Shown here: positions 1 through 9,887 of the stretch, in pieces
Numbering within the stretch: position 1 is the first letter of the stretch
How the letters are laid out: each line of letters opens with the position of its first letter
Origin: Galaxea fascicularis
Lineage: Eukaryota > Cnidaria > Anthozoa > Scleractinia > Euphylliidae
Reading direction: 5' to 3'
Assembly (NCBI GenBank): GCA_948470475.1
Contig: OX419337.1
Span: 6,075,574 to 6,139,573 of the forward strand
Length of the DNA stretch: 64,000 nucleotides
Notes under the pieces: generated by a model
Seen by the model: only the letters and a program-made list of their open reading frames with translations
Told to the model about the DNA's origin: nothing
Database searches by the model: none
Translations under genes and position numbers: made by a program

Positions 1-153
1 TAAACTTTGCCTATTTTAAAAAGGAACCCTAGAAATCATGTGTAAATGCTTCCAAAAACTCCCACAACATGATTTCTATTCTTATTTGAGTTGTGTGCAA
101 GATTTTAGCAAAGTTGAAATTTTGACCAAAACCCAAAGGGGGGACCACATGCT

Positions 154-175
154 TTTGAGTCAAATTTTGAATTTG
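154..175. repeat. Two overlapping short dyads, one containing TGAGTCA
   Basis: TTTGAGTCAAA at 154-164 is an odd-length palindrome containing TGAGTCA, the core bound by GCN4/AP-1-type bZIP proteins. It overlaps CAAATTTTGAATTTG at 161-175, in which CAAATT and AATTTG pair around a 3-nt loop. Most monomers carry both. Some variants break the first dyad: CAGTC, TTAGTC, TTAAGTC or GTCCAATT. The motif match is direct; binding by any protein is not shown. Confidence 0.8.
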
Positions 176-178
176 GCT

Positions 179-355
179 TAAACTTTGCCTATTTCAAAAA
201 GGAACCTAGAAATCATGTGTAAATGCTTCCAAGAACTCCCACAACATGATTTCTTTTCTTATTTGAGCTGTGTGCAAGATTTTAGCAAAGTTGAAATTTT
301 GACCAAAACCCAAAGGGGGGACCACATGCTTTTGAGTCCAATTTTGAATTTGGCT
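179..355 (+). repeat. Representative full-length 177-bp monomer
   Basis: This copy shows the standard order of landmarks: TAAACTTTGCC, an A-rich block (TTCAAAAAGGAACC), the left dyad arm TAGAAATCATGT, a variable GCTTCC/GTATCC/GGATCC site, the right dyad arm ACATGATTTCT, TTGAGCTGTGTGCAAG, AGTTGAAATTTTGACC, a G6 run preceded by CCCAAA, and the CTTTTGAGTCAAATTTTG dyad region. The chosen start is arbitrary because the array is circularly permutable. Single-base variation among monomers clusters at a few sites, which lets individual copies be typed and followed across the array. Confidence 0.95.
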
Positions 356-383
356 TAAACTTTGCCTATTTCAAAAAGGAACC

Positions 384-432
384 TAGAAATCATGTCTAAA
401 TGTATCCAAGAACTCCCACAACATGATTTCTA
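384..432. repeat. Inverted repeat in each full monomer: 12-bp arms, 25-nt loop
   Basis: TAGAAATCATGT at 384-395 is the perfect reverse complement of ACATGATTTCTA at 421-432, with 25 bases between. The same dyad sits at the same place in most full-length monomers. Copies reading ATTTCTAGTC extend the arms to 13 bp, for example 1445-1457 with 1483-1495. Copies reading TTTCTTTT or TTTCTCTT keep 11 bp. The short 155-bp and 132-bp forms lose most of the left arm. It could form a hairpin or cruciform; this is a structural prediction by eye, not a demonstrated structure. Confidence 0.85.
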
Positions 433-1771
433 TTCTTATTTGAGCTGTGTGCACGATTGTAGCAAAGTTGAAATTTTGACCAAAACCCAAAGGGGGGACC
501 ACATGCTTTTGAGTCAAATTTTGAATTTGGCTTAAACTTTGCCTATTTCAAAAAGGAACCTAGAAATCATGTGTAAATGTATCCAAGAACTCCCACAACA
601 TGATTTCTATTCTTATTTGAGCAGTGTGCAAAATTTCAGCAAAGTTGAGATTTTGACCAAAACCCAAAGGGGGGACCACATGCTTTTGAGTCAAATTTTG
701 AATTTGGCTTAAACTTTGCCTATTTCAAAAAGGAACCTAGAAATCATGTGTAAATGCTTCCAAGAACTCCCACAACATGATTTCTTTTCTTATTTGAGCA
801 GTGTGCAAAATTTCAGCAAAGTTGAAATTTTGACAACAACCTAAAGGGGGGACCACATGCTTCTGAGTTAAATTTTGAATTTGGCTTAAACTTTGCCTAT
901 TTCAAAATGGAACCTAGAAATCATGTTTAAATGCTTCCAAAAACTCCCAAAACATGATTTCTATTCTTATTTGAGCTGTGTGCAAGATTTTAGCAAAGTT
1001 GAAATTTTGACCAAAACCCAAAGGGGGGACCACATGCTTTTGAGTCAAATTTTGAATTTGGCTTAAACTTTGCCTATTTCAAAAAGGAACCTAGAAATCA
1101 TGTGTCAATGCTTCCAAGAACTTCCACAACAGGATTTCTAGTCTTATTTGAGCTGTGTGCAAGATTGTAGCAAAGTTGAAATTTTGACCAAAACCCAAAG
1201 GGGGGACCACATGCTTTTGAGTCAAATTTTGAATTTGGCTTAAACTTTGCCTATTTCAAAAAGGAACCTAGAAATCATGTGTAAATGTATCCAAGAACTT
1301 CCACAAAATGAGTTCTATTCTTATTTGACCTGTGTGCAAGATTTTAGCAAAGTTGAAATTTTGACCAAAACCCAAAGGGGGGACCACATGCTTTTGAGTC
1401 AAATTTTGAATTTGGCTTAAACTTTGCCTATTTCAAAAAGGAACCTAGAAATCATGTCTAAATGCTTCCAAGAACTCCCACAACATGATTTCTAGTCTTA
1501 TTTGAGCTGTGTGCAAGATTTTAGCAAAGTTGAAATTTTGACCAAAACCCAAAGGGGGGACCACATGCTTTTGAGTCAAATTTTGAATTTGGCTTAAACT
1601 TTGCCTATTTCAAAAAGGAACCTAGAAATCATGTGTAAATGCTTCCAAGAACTCCCACAACATGATTTCTATTCTTATTTGAGCTGTGTGCAAGATTTTA
1701 GCAAAGTTGAAATTTTGACCAAAACCCAAAGGGGGGACCACATGCTTTTGAGTCAAATTTTGAATTTGGCT

Positions 1772-2058
1772 TAAACTTTGCCTATCATGTGTAAATGCTT
1801 CCGAGAACTCCATTTTTGACCAAATTTTTTGACCAATTTTTGAATTTTGACCAAAACCCAAAGGGGGGACCACATGCTTTTGAGTCAAATTTTGAATTTG
1901 GCTTAAACTTTGCCTATCATGTGTAAATGCTTCCAAGAACTCCCACAACATGATTTCTATTCTTATTTGAGCTGTGTGCAAGATTGTAGCAAAGTTGAAA
2001 TTTGACCAAAACCCAAAGGGGGGACCACATGCTTTTGAGTCAAATTTTGAATTTGGCT
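1772..2058 (+). repeat. Short-unit pair: 132-bp hybrid monomer plus 155-bp monomer
   Basis: The first unit (1772-1903) jumps from CCTAT directly to CATGTG, missing 21 bp. Its middle is replaced by a T-rich stretch with three TTGACCAA-like repeats. The second (1904-2058) has only the 21-bp deletion and one T fewer in GAAATTTGACC. TCCGAGAAC in the hybrid is shared with the copy at 61253, suggesting those two are close relatives. A minus-strand frame of 119 codons (about 1622-1981) crosses the pair; I do not consider it a gene. Confidence 0.9.
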
Positions 2059-3387
2059 TAAACTTTGCCTATTTCAAAAAGGAACCTAGAAATCATGTCT
2101 AAATGCTTCCAAGAACTCCCACAACATAATTTCTAGTCTTATTTGAGCTGTGTGCAAGATTTTAGCAAAGTTGAAATTTTGACCAAAACCCAAAGGGGGG
2201 ACCACATGCTTTTGAGTCAAATTTTGAATTTGGCTTAAACTTTGCCTATTTCAAAAAGGAACCTAGAAATCATGTGTAAATGCTTCCAAGAACTCCCACA
2301 ACATGATTTCTATTCTTATTTGAGCTGTGTGCAAGATTTTAGCAAAGTTGAAATTTTGACCAAAACCCAAAGGGGGGACCACATGCTTTTGAGTCAAATT
2401 TTGAATTTGGCTTAAACTTTGCCTATTTCAAAAAGGAACCTAGAAATCATGTGTAAATGTATCCAAGAACTCCCACAACATGATTTCTTTTCTTATTTGA
2501 GCAGTGTGCAAAATTTCAGCAAAGTTGAGATTTTGACCAAAACCCAAAGGGGGGACCACATGCTTTTGAGTCAAATTTTGAATTTGGCTTAAACTTTGCC
2601 TATTTCAAAATGGAACCTAGAAATCATGTGTAAATGCTTCCAAGAACTCCCACAACATGATTTCTTTTCTTATTTGAGCAGTGTGCAAAATTTCAGCAAA
2701 GTTGAAATTTTGACAACAACCTAAAGGGGGGACCACATGCTTTTGAGTCAAATTTTGAATTTGGCTTAAACTTTGCCTATTTCAAAATGGAACCTAGAAT
2801 TCATGTTTAAATGCTTCCAAAAACTCCCACAACATGATTTCTATTCTTATTTGAGCTGTGTGCAAGATTTTAGCAAAGTTGAAATTTTGACCAAAACCGA
2901 AAGGGGGGACCACATGCTTTTGAGTCAAATTTTTAATTTGGCTTAAACTTTGCCTATTTCAAAAAGGAACCTAGAAATCATGTGTAAATGCTTCCAAGAA
3001 CTCCCACAACATGATTTCTATTCTTATTTGAGCTGTGTGCAAGATTGTAGCAAAGTTGAAATTTTGACCAAAACCCAAAGGGGGGACCACATGCTTTTGA
3101 GTCAAATTTTGAATTTGGCTTAAACTTTGCCTATTTCAAAAAGGAACCTAGAAATCATGTGTCAATGCTTCCAAGAACTTCCACAACAGGATTTCTAGTC
3201 TTATTTGAGCTGTGTGCAAGATTTTAGCAAAGTTGAAATTTTGACCAAAACCCAAAGGGGGGACCACATGCTTTTGAGTCAAATTTTGAATTTGGCTTAA
3301 ACTTTGCCTATTTCAAAAAGGAACCTAGAAATCATGTGTAAATGCTTCCAAGAACTCCCACAACATGATTTCTATTCTTATTTGAGC

Positions 3388-4449
3388 TGCGTGCAAGATT
3401 TTAGCAAAGTTGAAATTTTGACCAAAACCCAAAGGGGGGACCACATGCTTTTGAGTCAAATTTTGAATTTGGCTTAAACTTTTTCTATTTCAAAAAGGAA
3501 CCTAGAAATCATGTCTAAATGCTTCCAAGAACTCCCACAACATGATTTCTCTTCTTATTTGAGTCGTGTGCAAGATTGTAGCAAAGTTGAAATTTTGACC
3601 AAAACCCAAAGGGGGGACCACATGCTTTTGAGTCAAATTTTGAATTTGGCTTAAACTTTGCCTATTTCAAAAAGGAACCTAGAAATCATGTCTAAATGCT
3701 TCCAAGAACTCCCACAACATGATTTCTCTTCTTATTTGAGCTGTGTGCAAGATTGTAGCAAAGTTGAAATTTTGACCAAAACCCAAAGGGGGGACCACAT
3801 GCTTTTGAGTCAAATTTTGAATTTGGCTTAAACTTTGCCTATTTCAAAATGGAACCTAGAAATCATGTGTAAATGGATCCAAGAACTCCCACAACATGAT
3901 TTCTATTCTTATTTGAGCTGTGTGCAAGATTTTAGCAAAGTTGAAATTTTGACCAAAACCCAAAGGGAGGACCACATGCTTTTGAGTCAAATTTTGAATT
4001 TGGCTTAAAGTTTGTCTATTTCAAAAAGGAACCTAGAAATCATGTGTAAATGCTTCCAAGAACTCCCACAACATGATTTCTATTCTTATTTGAGCTGTGT
4101 GCAAGATTTTAGCAAAGTTGAAATTTTGACCAAAACCCAAAGGGGGGACCACATGCTTTTGAGTCAAATTTTGAATTTGGCTTAAACTTTGCCTATTTGA
4201 AAAAGGAACCTAGAAATCATGTGTAAATGCTTTCAAGAACTCCCACAACATGATTTCTCTTCTTATTTGAGTCGTGTGCAAGATTGTAGCAAAGTTGAAA
4301 TTTTGACCAAAACCCAAAGGGGGGACCACATGCTTTTGAGTCAAATTTTGAATTTGGCTTAAACTTTGCCTATTTCAAAAAGGAACCTAGAAATCATGTG
4401 TAAATGCTTCCAAGAACTCCCACAACATGATTTCAATTCTTATTTGAGC
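3388..4449 (+). repeat. 6-monomer repeat (1,062 bp), first copy in block 1
   Basis: Markers recur 1,062 bp (6 x 177) apart: GCTGCGTGC at 3387 and 4449, and GGATCC at 3875 and 4937. The copy also holds two TCTCTTCTT-type units (one with GAGTCGTG), a unit with AAAGTTTGTC and one with TTTGAAAAAGG plus CTTTCAAG. The unit at the second boundary carries a private change (TTTCAATTC at about 4435). Confidence 0.82.
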
Positions 4450-5499
4450 TGCGTGCAAGATTTTAGCAAAGTTGAAATTTTGACCAAAACCCAAAGGGGG
4501 GACCACATGCTTTTGAGTCAAATTTTGAATTTGGCTTAAACTTTTTCTATTTCAAAAAGGAACCTAGAAATCATGTCTAAATGCTTCCAAGAACTCCCAC
4601 AACATGATTTCTCTTCTTATTTGAGTCGTGTGCAAGATTGTAGCAAAGTTGAAATTTTGACCAAAACCCAAAGGGGGGACCACATGCTTTTGAGTCAAAT
4701 TTTGAATTTGGCTTAAACTTTGCCTATTTCAAAAAGGAACCTAGAAATCATGTCTAAATGCTTCCAAGAACTCCCACAACATGATTTCTCTTCTTATTTG
4801 AGCTGTGTGCAAGATTGTAGCAAAGTTGAAATTTTGACCAAAACCCAAAGGGGGGACCACATGCTTTTGAGTCAAATTTTGAATTTGGCTTAAACTTTGC
4901 CTATTTCAAAATGGAACCTAGAAATCATGTGTAAATGGATCCAAGAACTCCCACAACATGATTTCTATTCTTATTTGAGCTGTGTGCAAGATTTTAGCAA
5001 AGTTGAAATTTTGACCAAAACCCAAAGGGAGGACCACATGCTTTTGAGTCAAATTTTGAATTTGGCTTAAAGTTTGTCTATTTCAAAAAGGAACCTAGAA
5101 ATCATGTGTAAATGCTTCCAAGAACTCCCACAACATGATTTCTATTCTTATTTGAGCTGTGTGCAAGATTTTAGCAAAGTTGAAATTTTGACCAAAACCC
5201 AAAGGGGGGACCACATGCTTTTGAGTCAAATTTTGAATTTGGCTTAAACTTTGCCTATTTGAAAAAGGAACCTAGAAATCATGTGTAAATGCTTTCAAGA
5301 ACTCCCACAACATGATTTCTCTTCTTATTTGAGTCGTGTGCAAGATTGTAGCAAAGTTGAAATTTTGACCAAAACCCAAAGGGGGGACCACATGCTTTTG
5401 AGTCAAATTTTGAATTTGGCTTAAACTTTGCCTATTTCAAAAAGGAACCTAGAAATCATGTGTAAATGCTTCCAAGAACTCCCACAACATGATTTCTAT
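4450..5499 (+). repeat. 6-monomer repeat, second copy in block 1
   Basis: Repeats the order of variants in 3388-4449, then passes at about 5499 from GCTGCGTG to the standard GCTGTGTG and into the 17-mer HOR. The last units of this copy (GTTTGAAAAAGG, CTTTCAAG, GAGTCGTG) mark where homology to the 17-mer register ends on the left. Confidence 0.82.
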
Positions 5500-5952
5500 T
5501 CTTATTTGAGCTGTGTGCAAGATTTTAGCAAAGTTGAAATTTTGACCAAAACCCAAAGGGGGGACCACATGCTTTTGAGTCAAATTTTGAATTTGGCTTA
5601 AACTTTGCCTATTTTAAAAAGGAACCTAGAAATCATGTGTAAATGCTTCCAAGAACTCCCACAACATGATTTCTATTCTTGTTTGAGCTGTGTGCAAGAT
5701 TGTAGCAAAGTTGAAATTTTGACCAAAACTCAAACGGGGGACCACATGCTTTTGAGTCAAATTTTGAATTTGGCTTAAACTTTGCCTATTTCAAAAAGGA
5801 ACCTAGAAATCATGTCTAAATGCTTCCAAGAACTCCCACAACATGATTTCTATTCTTATTTTAGCTGTGTGCAAGATTTTAGCAAAGTTGAAATTTTGAC
5901 CAAAACCCAAAGGGGGGACCACATGCTTTTGAGTCAAATCTTGAATTTGGCT

Positions 5953-6107
5953 TAAACTTTGCCTATCATGTGTAAATGCTTCCAAGAACTCCCACAACAT
6001 GATTTCTATTCTTATTTGAGCTGTGTGCAAGATTGGAGCAAAGTTGAAATTTGACCAAAACCCAAAGGGGGGACCACATGCTTTTGAGTCAAATTTTGAA
6101 TTTGGCT
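5953..6107 (+). repeat. 155-bp monomer (21-bp deletion)
   Basis: CCTAT is followed directly by CATGTG, so the segment TTCAAAAAGGAACCTAGAAAT is largely absent; one T is also missing in GAAATTTGACC and GATTGGAG replaces GATTTTAG. It removes the left arm of the 12-bp dyad and both minus-strand stops of the monomer, opening a 75-codon frame (5803-6030) that I do not regard as a gene. Confidence 0.9.
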
Positions 6108-7346
6108 TAAACTTTGTCTATTTAAAAAAGGAACCTAGAAATCATGTGTAAATGTATCCAAGAACTCCCACAACATGAGTTCTATTCTTATTTGACCTGT
6201 GTGCAAGATTTTAGGAAAGTTGAAATTTTGACCAAAACCCAAAGGGGGGACCACATGCTTTTGAGTCAAATTTTGAATTTGGCTTAAACTTTGCCTATTT
6301 CAAAAAGGAACCTAGAAATCATGTCTAAATGCTTCCAAGAACTCCCACAACATGATTTCTAGTCTTATTTGAGCTGTGTGCAAGATTTTAGCAAAGTTGA
6401 AATTTTGACCAAAACCCAAAGGGGCGACCACATGCTTTTGAGTCAAATTTTGAATTTGGCTTAAACTTTGCCTATTTCAAAAAGGAACCTAGAAATCCTG
6501 TGTAAATGCTTCCAAGAACTCCCACAACATGATTTCTATTCTTATTTGAGCTGTGTGCAAAATTTTAGCAAAGTTGAAATTTTGACCAAAACCCAAAGGG
6601 GGGACCACATGCTTTTGAGTCAAATTTTGAATTTGGCTTAAACTTTGCCTATTTCAAAAAGGAACCTAGAAATCCTGTGTAAATGTATCCAAGAACTCCC
6701 ACAACATGATTTCTATTCTTATTTGAGCTGTGTGCAAAATTTTAGCAAAGTTGAAATTTTGACCAAAACCCAAAGGGGGGACCACATGCTTTTGAGTCAA
6801 ATTTTGAATTTGGCTTAAACTTTGCCTATTTCAAAAAGGAACCTAGAAATCATGTCTAAATGTATCCAAGAACTCCCACAACATGATTTCTATTCTTATT
6901 TGAGCTGTGTGCAAGATTTTAGCAAAGTTGAAATTTTGACCAAAACCCAAAGGGGGGACCACATGCTTTTGAGTCAAATTTTGAATTTGGCTTAAACTTT
7001 GCCTATTTCAAAAAGGAACCTAGAAATCAAGTCTAAATGTATCCAAGAACTCCCACAACATGATTTCTATTCTTATTTGAGCTGTGTGCAAGATTTTAGC
7101 AAAGTTGAAATTTTGACCAAAACCCAAAGGGGGGACCACATGCTTTTGAGTCAAATTTTGAATTTGGCTTAAACTTTGCCTATTTCAAAAAGGAACCTAG
7201 AAATCATGTGTAAATGCTTCCAAGAACTCCCACAACATGATTTCTATTCTTATTTTAGCTGTGTGCAAGATTTTAGCAAAGTTGAAATTTTGACCAAAAC
7301 CCAAAGGGGGGACCACATGCTTTTGAGTCAAATCTTGAATTTGGCT

Positions 7347-7501
7347 TAAACTTTGCCTATCATGTGTAAATGCTTCCAAGAACTCCCACAACATGATTTC
7401 TATTCTTATTTGAGCTGTGTGCAAGATTGGAGCAAAGTTGAAATTTGACCAAAACCGAAAGGGGGGACCACATGCTTTTGAGTCAAATTTTGAATTTGGC
7501 T
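7347..7501 (+). repeat. 155-bp monomer (21-bp deletion)
   Basis: Second short unit of the 17-mer, 1,394 bp after the first. It differs by AAAACCGAAAGG, a CpG-creating change that marks the 9-monomer half wherever it recurs. Confidence 0.9.
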
Positions 7502-8744
7502 TAAACTTTGTCTATTTAAAAAAGGAACCTAGAAATCATGTGTAAATGTATCCAAGAACTCCCACAACATGAGTTCTATTCTTATTTGACCTGTGTGCAA
7601 GATTTTAGGAAAGTTGAAATTTTGACCAAAACCCAAAGGGGGGACCACATGCTTTTGAGTCAAATTTTGAATTTGGCTTAAACTTTGCCTATTTCAAAAA
7701 GGAACCTAGAAATCATGTCTAAATGCTTCCAAGAACTCCCACAACATGATTTCTAGTCTTATTTGAGCTGTGTGCAAGATTTTAGCAAAGTTGAAATTTT
7801 GACCAAAACCCAAAGGGGGGACCACATGCTTTTGAGTCAAATTTTGAATTTGGCTTAAACTTTGCCTATTTCAAAAAGGAACCTAGAAATCGTGTGTAAA
7901 TGCTTCCAAGAACTCCCACAACATGATTTCTATTCTTATTTGAGCTGTGTGCAAAATTTTAGCAAAGTTGAAATTTGGACCAAAACCCAAAGGGGGGACC
8001 ACATGCTTTTGAGTCAAATTTTGAATTTGGCTTAAACTTTGCCTATTTCAAAAAGGAACCTAGAAATCATGTCTAAATGTATCCAAGAACTCCCACAACA
8101 TGATTTCTAGTCTTATTTGAGCAAGATTTGTGCAAGATTTTAGGAAAGTTGAAATTTTGACCAAAACCCAAAGGGGGGACCACATGCTTTTGAGTCAAAT
8201 TTTGAATTTGGCTTAAACTTTGCCTATTTCAAAAAGGAACCTAGAAATCATGTCTAAATGCTTCCAAGAACTCCCACAACATGATTTCTCTTCTTATTTG
8301 AGTCGTGTGCAAGATTGTAGCAAAGTTGAAATTTTGACCAAAACCCAAAGGGGGGACCACATGCTTTTGAGTCAAATTTTGAATTTGGCTTAAACTTTGC
8401 CTATTTCAAAAAGGAACCTAGAAATCATGTGTAAATGCTTCCAAGAACTCCCACAACATGATTTCTATTCTTATTTGAGCTGTGTGCAAGATTTTAGCAA
8501 AGTTGAAATTTTGACCAAAACCCAAAGGGGGGACCACATGCTTTTGAGTCAAATTTTGAATTTGGCTTAAACTTTGCCTATTTTAAAAAGGAACCTAGAA
8601 ATCATGTGTAAATGCTTCCAAGAACTCCCACAACATGATTTCTATTCTTGTTTGAGCTGTGTGCAAGATTGTAGCAAAGTTGAAATTTTGACCAAAACTC
8701 AAACGGGGGACCACATGCTTTTGAGTCAAATTTTGAATTTGGCT

Positions 8745-9887
8745 TAAACTTTGCCTATTTCAAAAAGGAACCTAGAAATCATGTCTAAATGCTTCCAAGA
8801 ACTCCCACAACATGATTTCTATTCTTATTTTAGCTGTGTGCAAGATTTTAGCAAAGTTGAAATTTTGACCAAAACCCAAAGGGGGGACCACATGCTTTTG
8901 AGTCAAATCTTGAATTTGGCTTAAACTTTGCCTATCATGTGTAAATGCTTCCAAGAACTCCCACAACATGATTTCTATTCTTATTTGAGCTGTGTGCAAG
9001 ATTGGAGCAAAGTTGAAATTTGACCAAAACCCAAAGGGGGGACCACATGCTTTTGAGTCAAATTTTGAATTTGGCTTAAACTTTGTCTATTTAAAAAAGG
9101 AACCTAGAAATCATGTGTAAATGTATCCAAGAACTCCCACAACATGAGTTCTATTCTTATTTGACCTGTGTGCAAGATTTTAGGAAAGTTGAAATTTTGA
9201 CCAAAACCCAAAGGGGGGACCACATGCTTTTGAGTCAAATTTTGAATTTGGCTTAAACTTTGCCTATTTCAAAAAGGAACCTAGAAATCATGTCTAAATG
9301 CTTCCAAGAACTCCCACAACATGATTTCTAGTCTTATTTGAGCTGTGTGCAAGATTTTAGCAAAGTTGAAATTTTGACCAAAACCCAAAGGGGCGACCAC
9401 ATGCTTTTGAGTCAAATTTTGAATTTGGCTTAAACTTTGCCTATTTCAAAAAGGAACCTAGAAATCCTGTGTAAATGCTTCCAAGAACTCCCACAACATG
9501 ATTTCTATTCTTATTTGAGCTGTGTGCAAAATTTTAGCAAAGTTGAAATTTTGACCAAAACCCAAAGGGGGGACCACATGCTTTTGAGTCAAATTTTGAA
9601 TTTGGCTTAAACTTTGCCTATTTCAAAAAGGAACCTAGAAATCCTGTGTAAATGTATCCAAGAACTCCCACAACATGATTTCTATTCTTATTTGAGCTGT
9701 GTGCAAAATTTTAGCAAAGTTGAAATTTTGACCAAAACCCAAAGGGGGGACCACATGCTTTTGAGTCAAATTTTGAATTTGGCTTAAACTTTGCCTATTT
9801 CAAAAAGGAACCTAGAAATCATGTCTAAATGTATCCAAGAACTCCCACAACATGATTTCTATTCTTATTTGAGCTGTGTGCAAGATT
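8745..9887 (+). repeat. 17-monomer HOR, partial second copy in block 1
   Basis: Repeats about 5776-6918 at a 2,969-bp offset (short unit at 8922, GGGGCGACC near 9390) and is cut by the 45-monomer join at 9835-9887. The missing remainder is explained by the exchange that made the 7,902-bp duplication. Confidence 0.82.
8922..9076 (+). repeat. 155-bp monomer (21-bp deletion)
   Basis: Same type as the unit at 5953, one HOR length (2,969 bp) downstream; GATTGGAG variant present. Confidence 0.9.

Larger units (their letters stand above)
1..1932 (+). repeat. Left flank: diverged monomers, no clear multi-monomer register
   Basis: About eleven monomers before the 45-mer duplication. The first unit is 178 bp because of an extra C (AACCCTAG). 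Two adjacent units near 540-890 carry the linked variants GAGCAGTGTGC, AAAATTTCAGC and, in the second, GACAACAACCTAAAGG. This pair recurs at about 2,460-2,750, 10,360-10,660 and 25,010-25,300, and the second unit alone near 30,890. The spacing from 832 to 2,712 is 1,880 bp, eleven monomers less the 67 bp missing in the short-unit pair between them, so this flank looks like a shortened relative of the start of the 45-mer. Confidence 0.8.
5776..8744 (+). repeat. 17-monomer HOR (2,969 bp), copy in block 1
   Basis: Seventeen monomers would be 3,009 bp. Two 22-bp losses (21-bp deletion plus one T) and a 4-bp gain (GCAAGATTTGTGC at 8121) give the observed 2,969. It splits into an 8-monomer part (1,394 bp) and a 9-monomer part (1,575 bp), each beginning with a unit reading TTATTTTAGCTG and CAAATCTTG followed by a 155-bp unit. 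The two halves share unit order, so the 17-mer probably arose by doubling an ancestral 8- or 9-mer. Homology to the next copy begins at about 5295; the boundary here is a chosen phase. Confidence 0.85.
1933..9834 (+). repeat. 45-monomer block (7,902 bp), copy 1
   Basis: Rare markers in this block recur exactly 7,902 bp downstream: ACATAATTTCTAG at 2124 and 10026, GACAACAACC at 2712 and 10614, and GCAAGATTTGTGC at 8121 and 16023. The length equals 45 monomers less three 22-bp losses and one single-base loss, plus one 4-bp gain (7,965 - 66 - 1 + 4). I noticed no mismatch with copy 2 at the markers compared, so the duplication is young or its copies have been homogenised. Homology with the shifted copy starts near 1933, where GCTTCC here faces GTATCC at 9835. 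A collapsed or falsely expanded assembly is the main alternative. Confidence 0.88.

Noticed and set aside
20..40. AACCCTAG in the first monomer as a telomere-like motif
   Set aside because: It is one extra C in the usual AACCTAG and does not repeat in tandem. No TTTAGGG-type array is present.
135..150. G6 run in each monomer as a G-quadruplex
   Set aside because: There is a single run per 177 bp; four closely spaced runs are needed for an ordinary intramolecular quadruplex.
384..432. Inverted repeat as a bacterial terminator
   Set aside because: The loop is 25 nt, the stem is A/T-rich, there is no gene upstream, and the array is clearly not bacterial.
1622..1981. Minus-strand open frames of 65-119 codons at the short units (also 5803, 7197, 44889, 45530, 47056, 48405, 59245, 61103, 62098, 63624 and others)
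   Set aside because: They exist only because the 21-bp deletion removes two stops from a repeated non-coding unit. Several begin at TTG rather than ATG, their products are the satellite read in one frame, and nothing around them looks like a gene.
3870..3885. GGATCC-bearing monomers as a separate inserted family
   Set aside because: They are ordinary monomers with two base changes at a variable site (GCTTCC, GTATCC, GGATCC) and keep all other landmarks.
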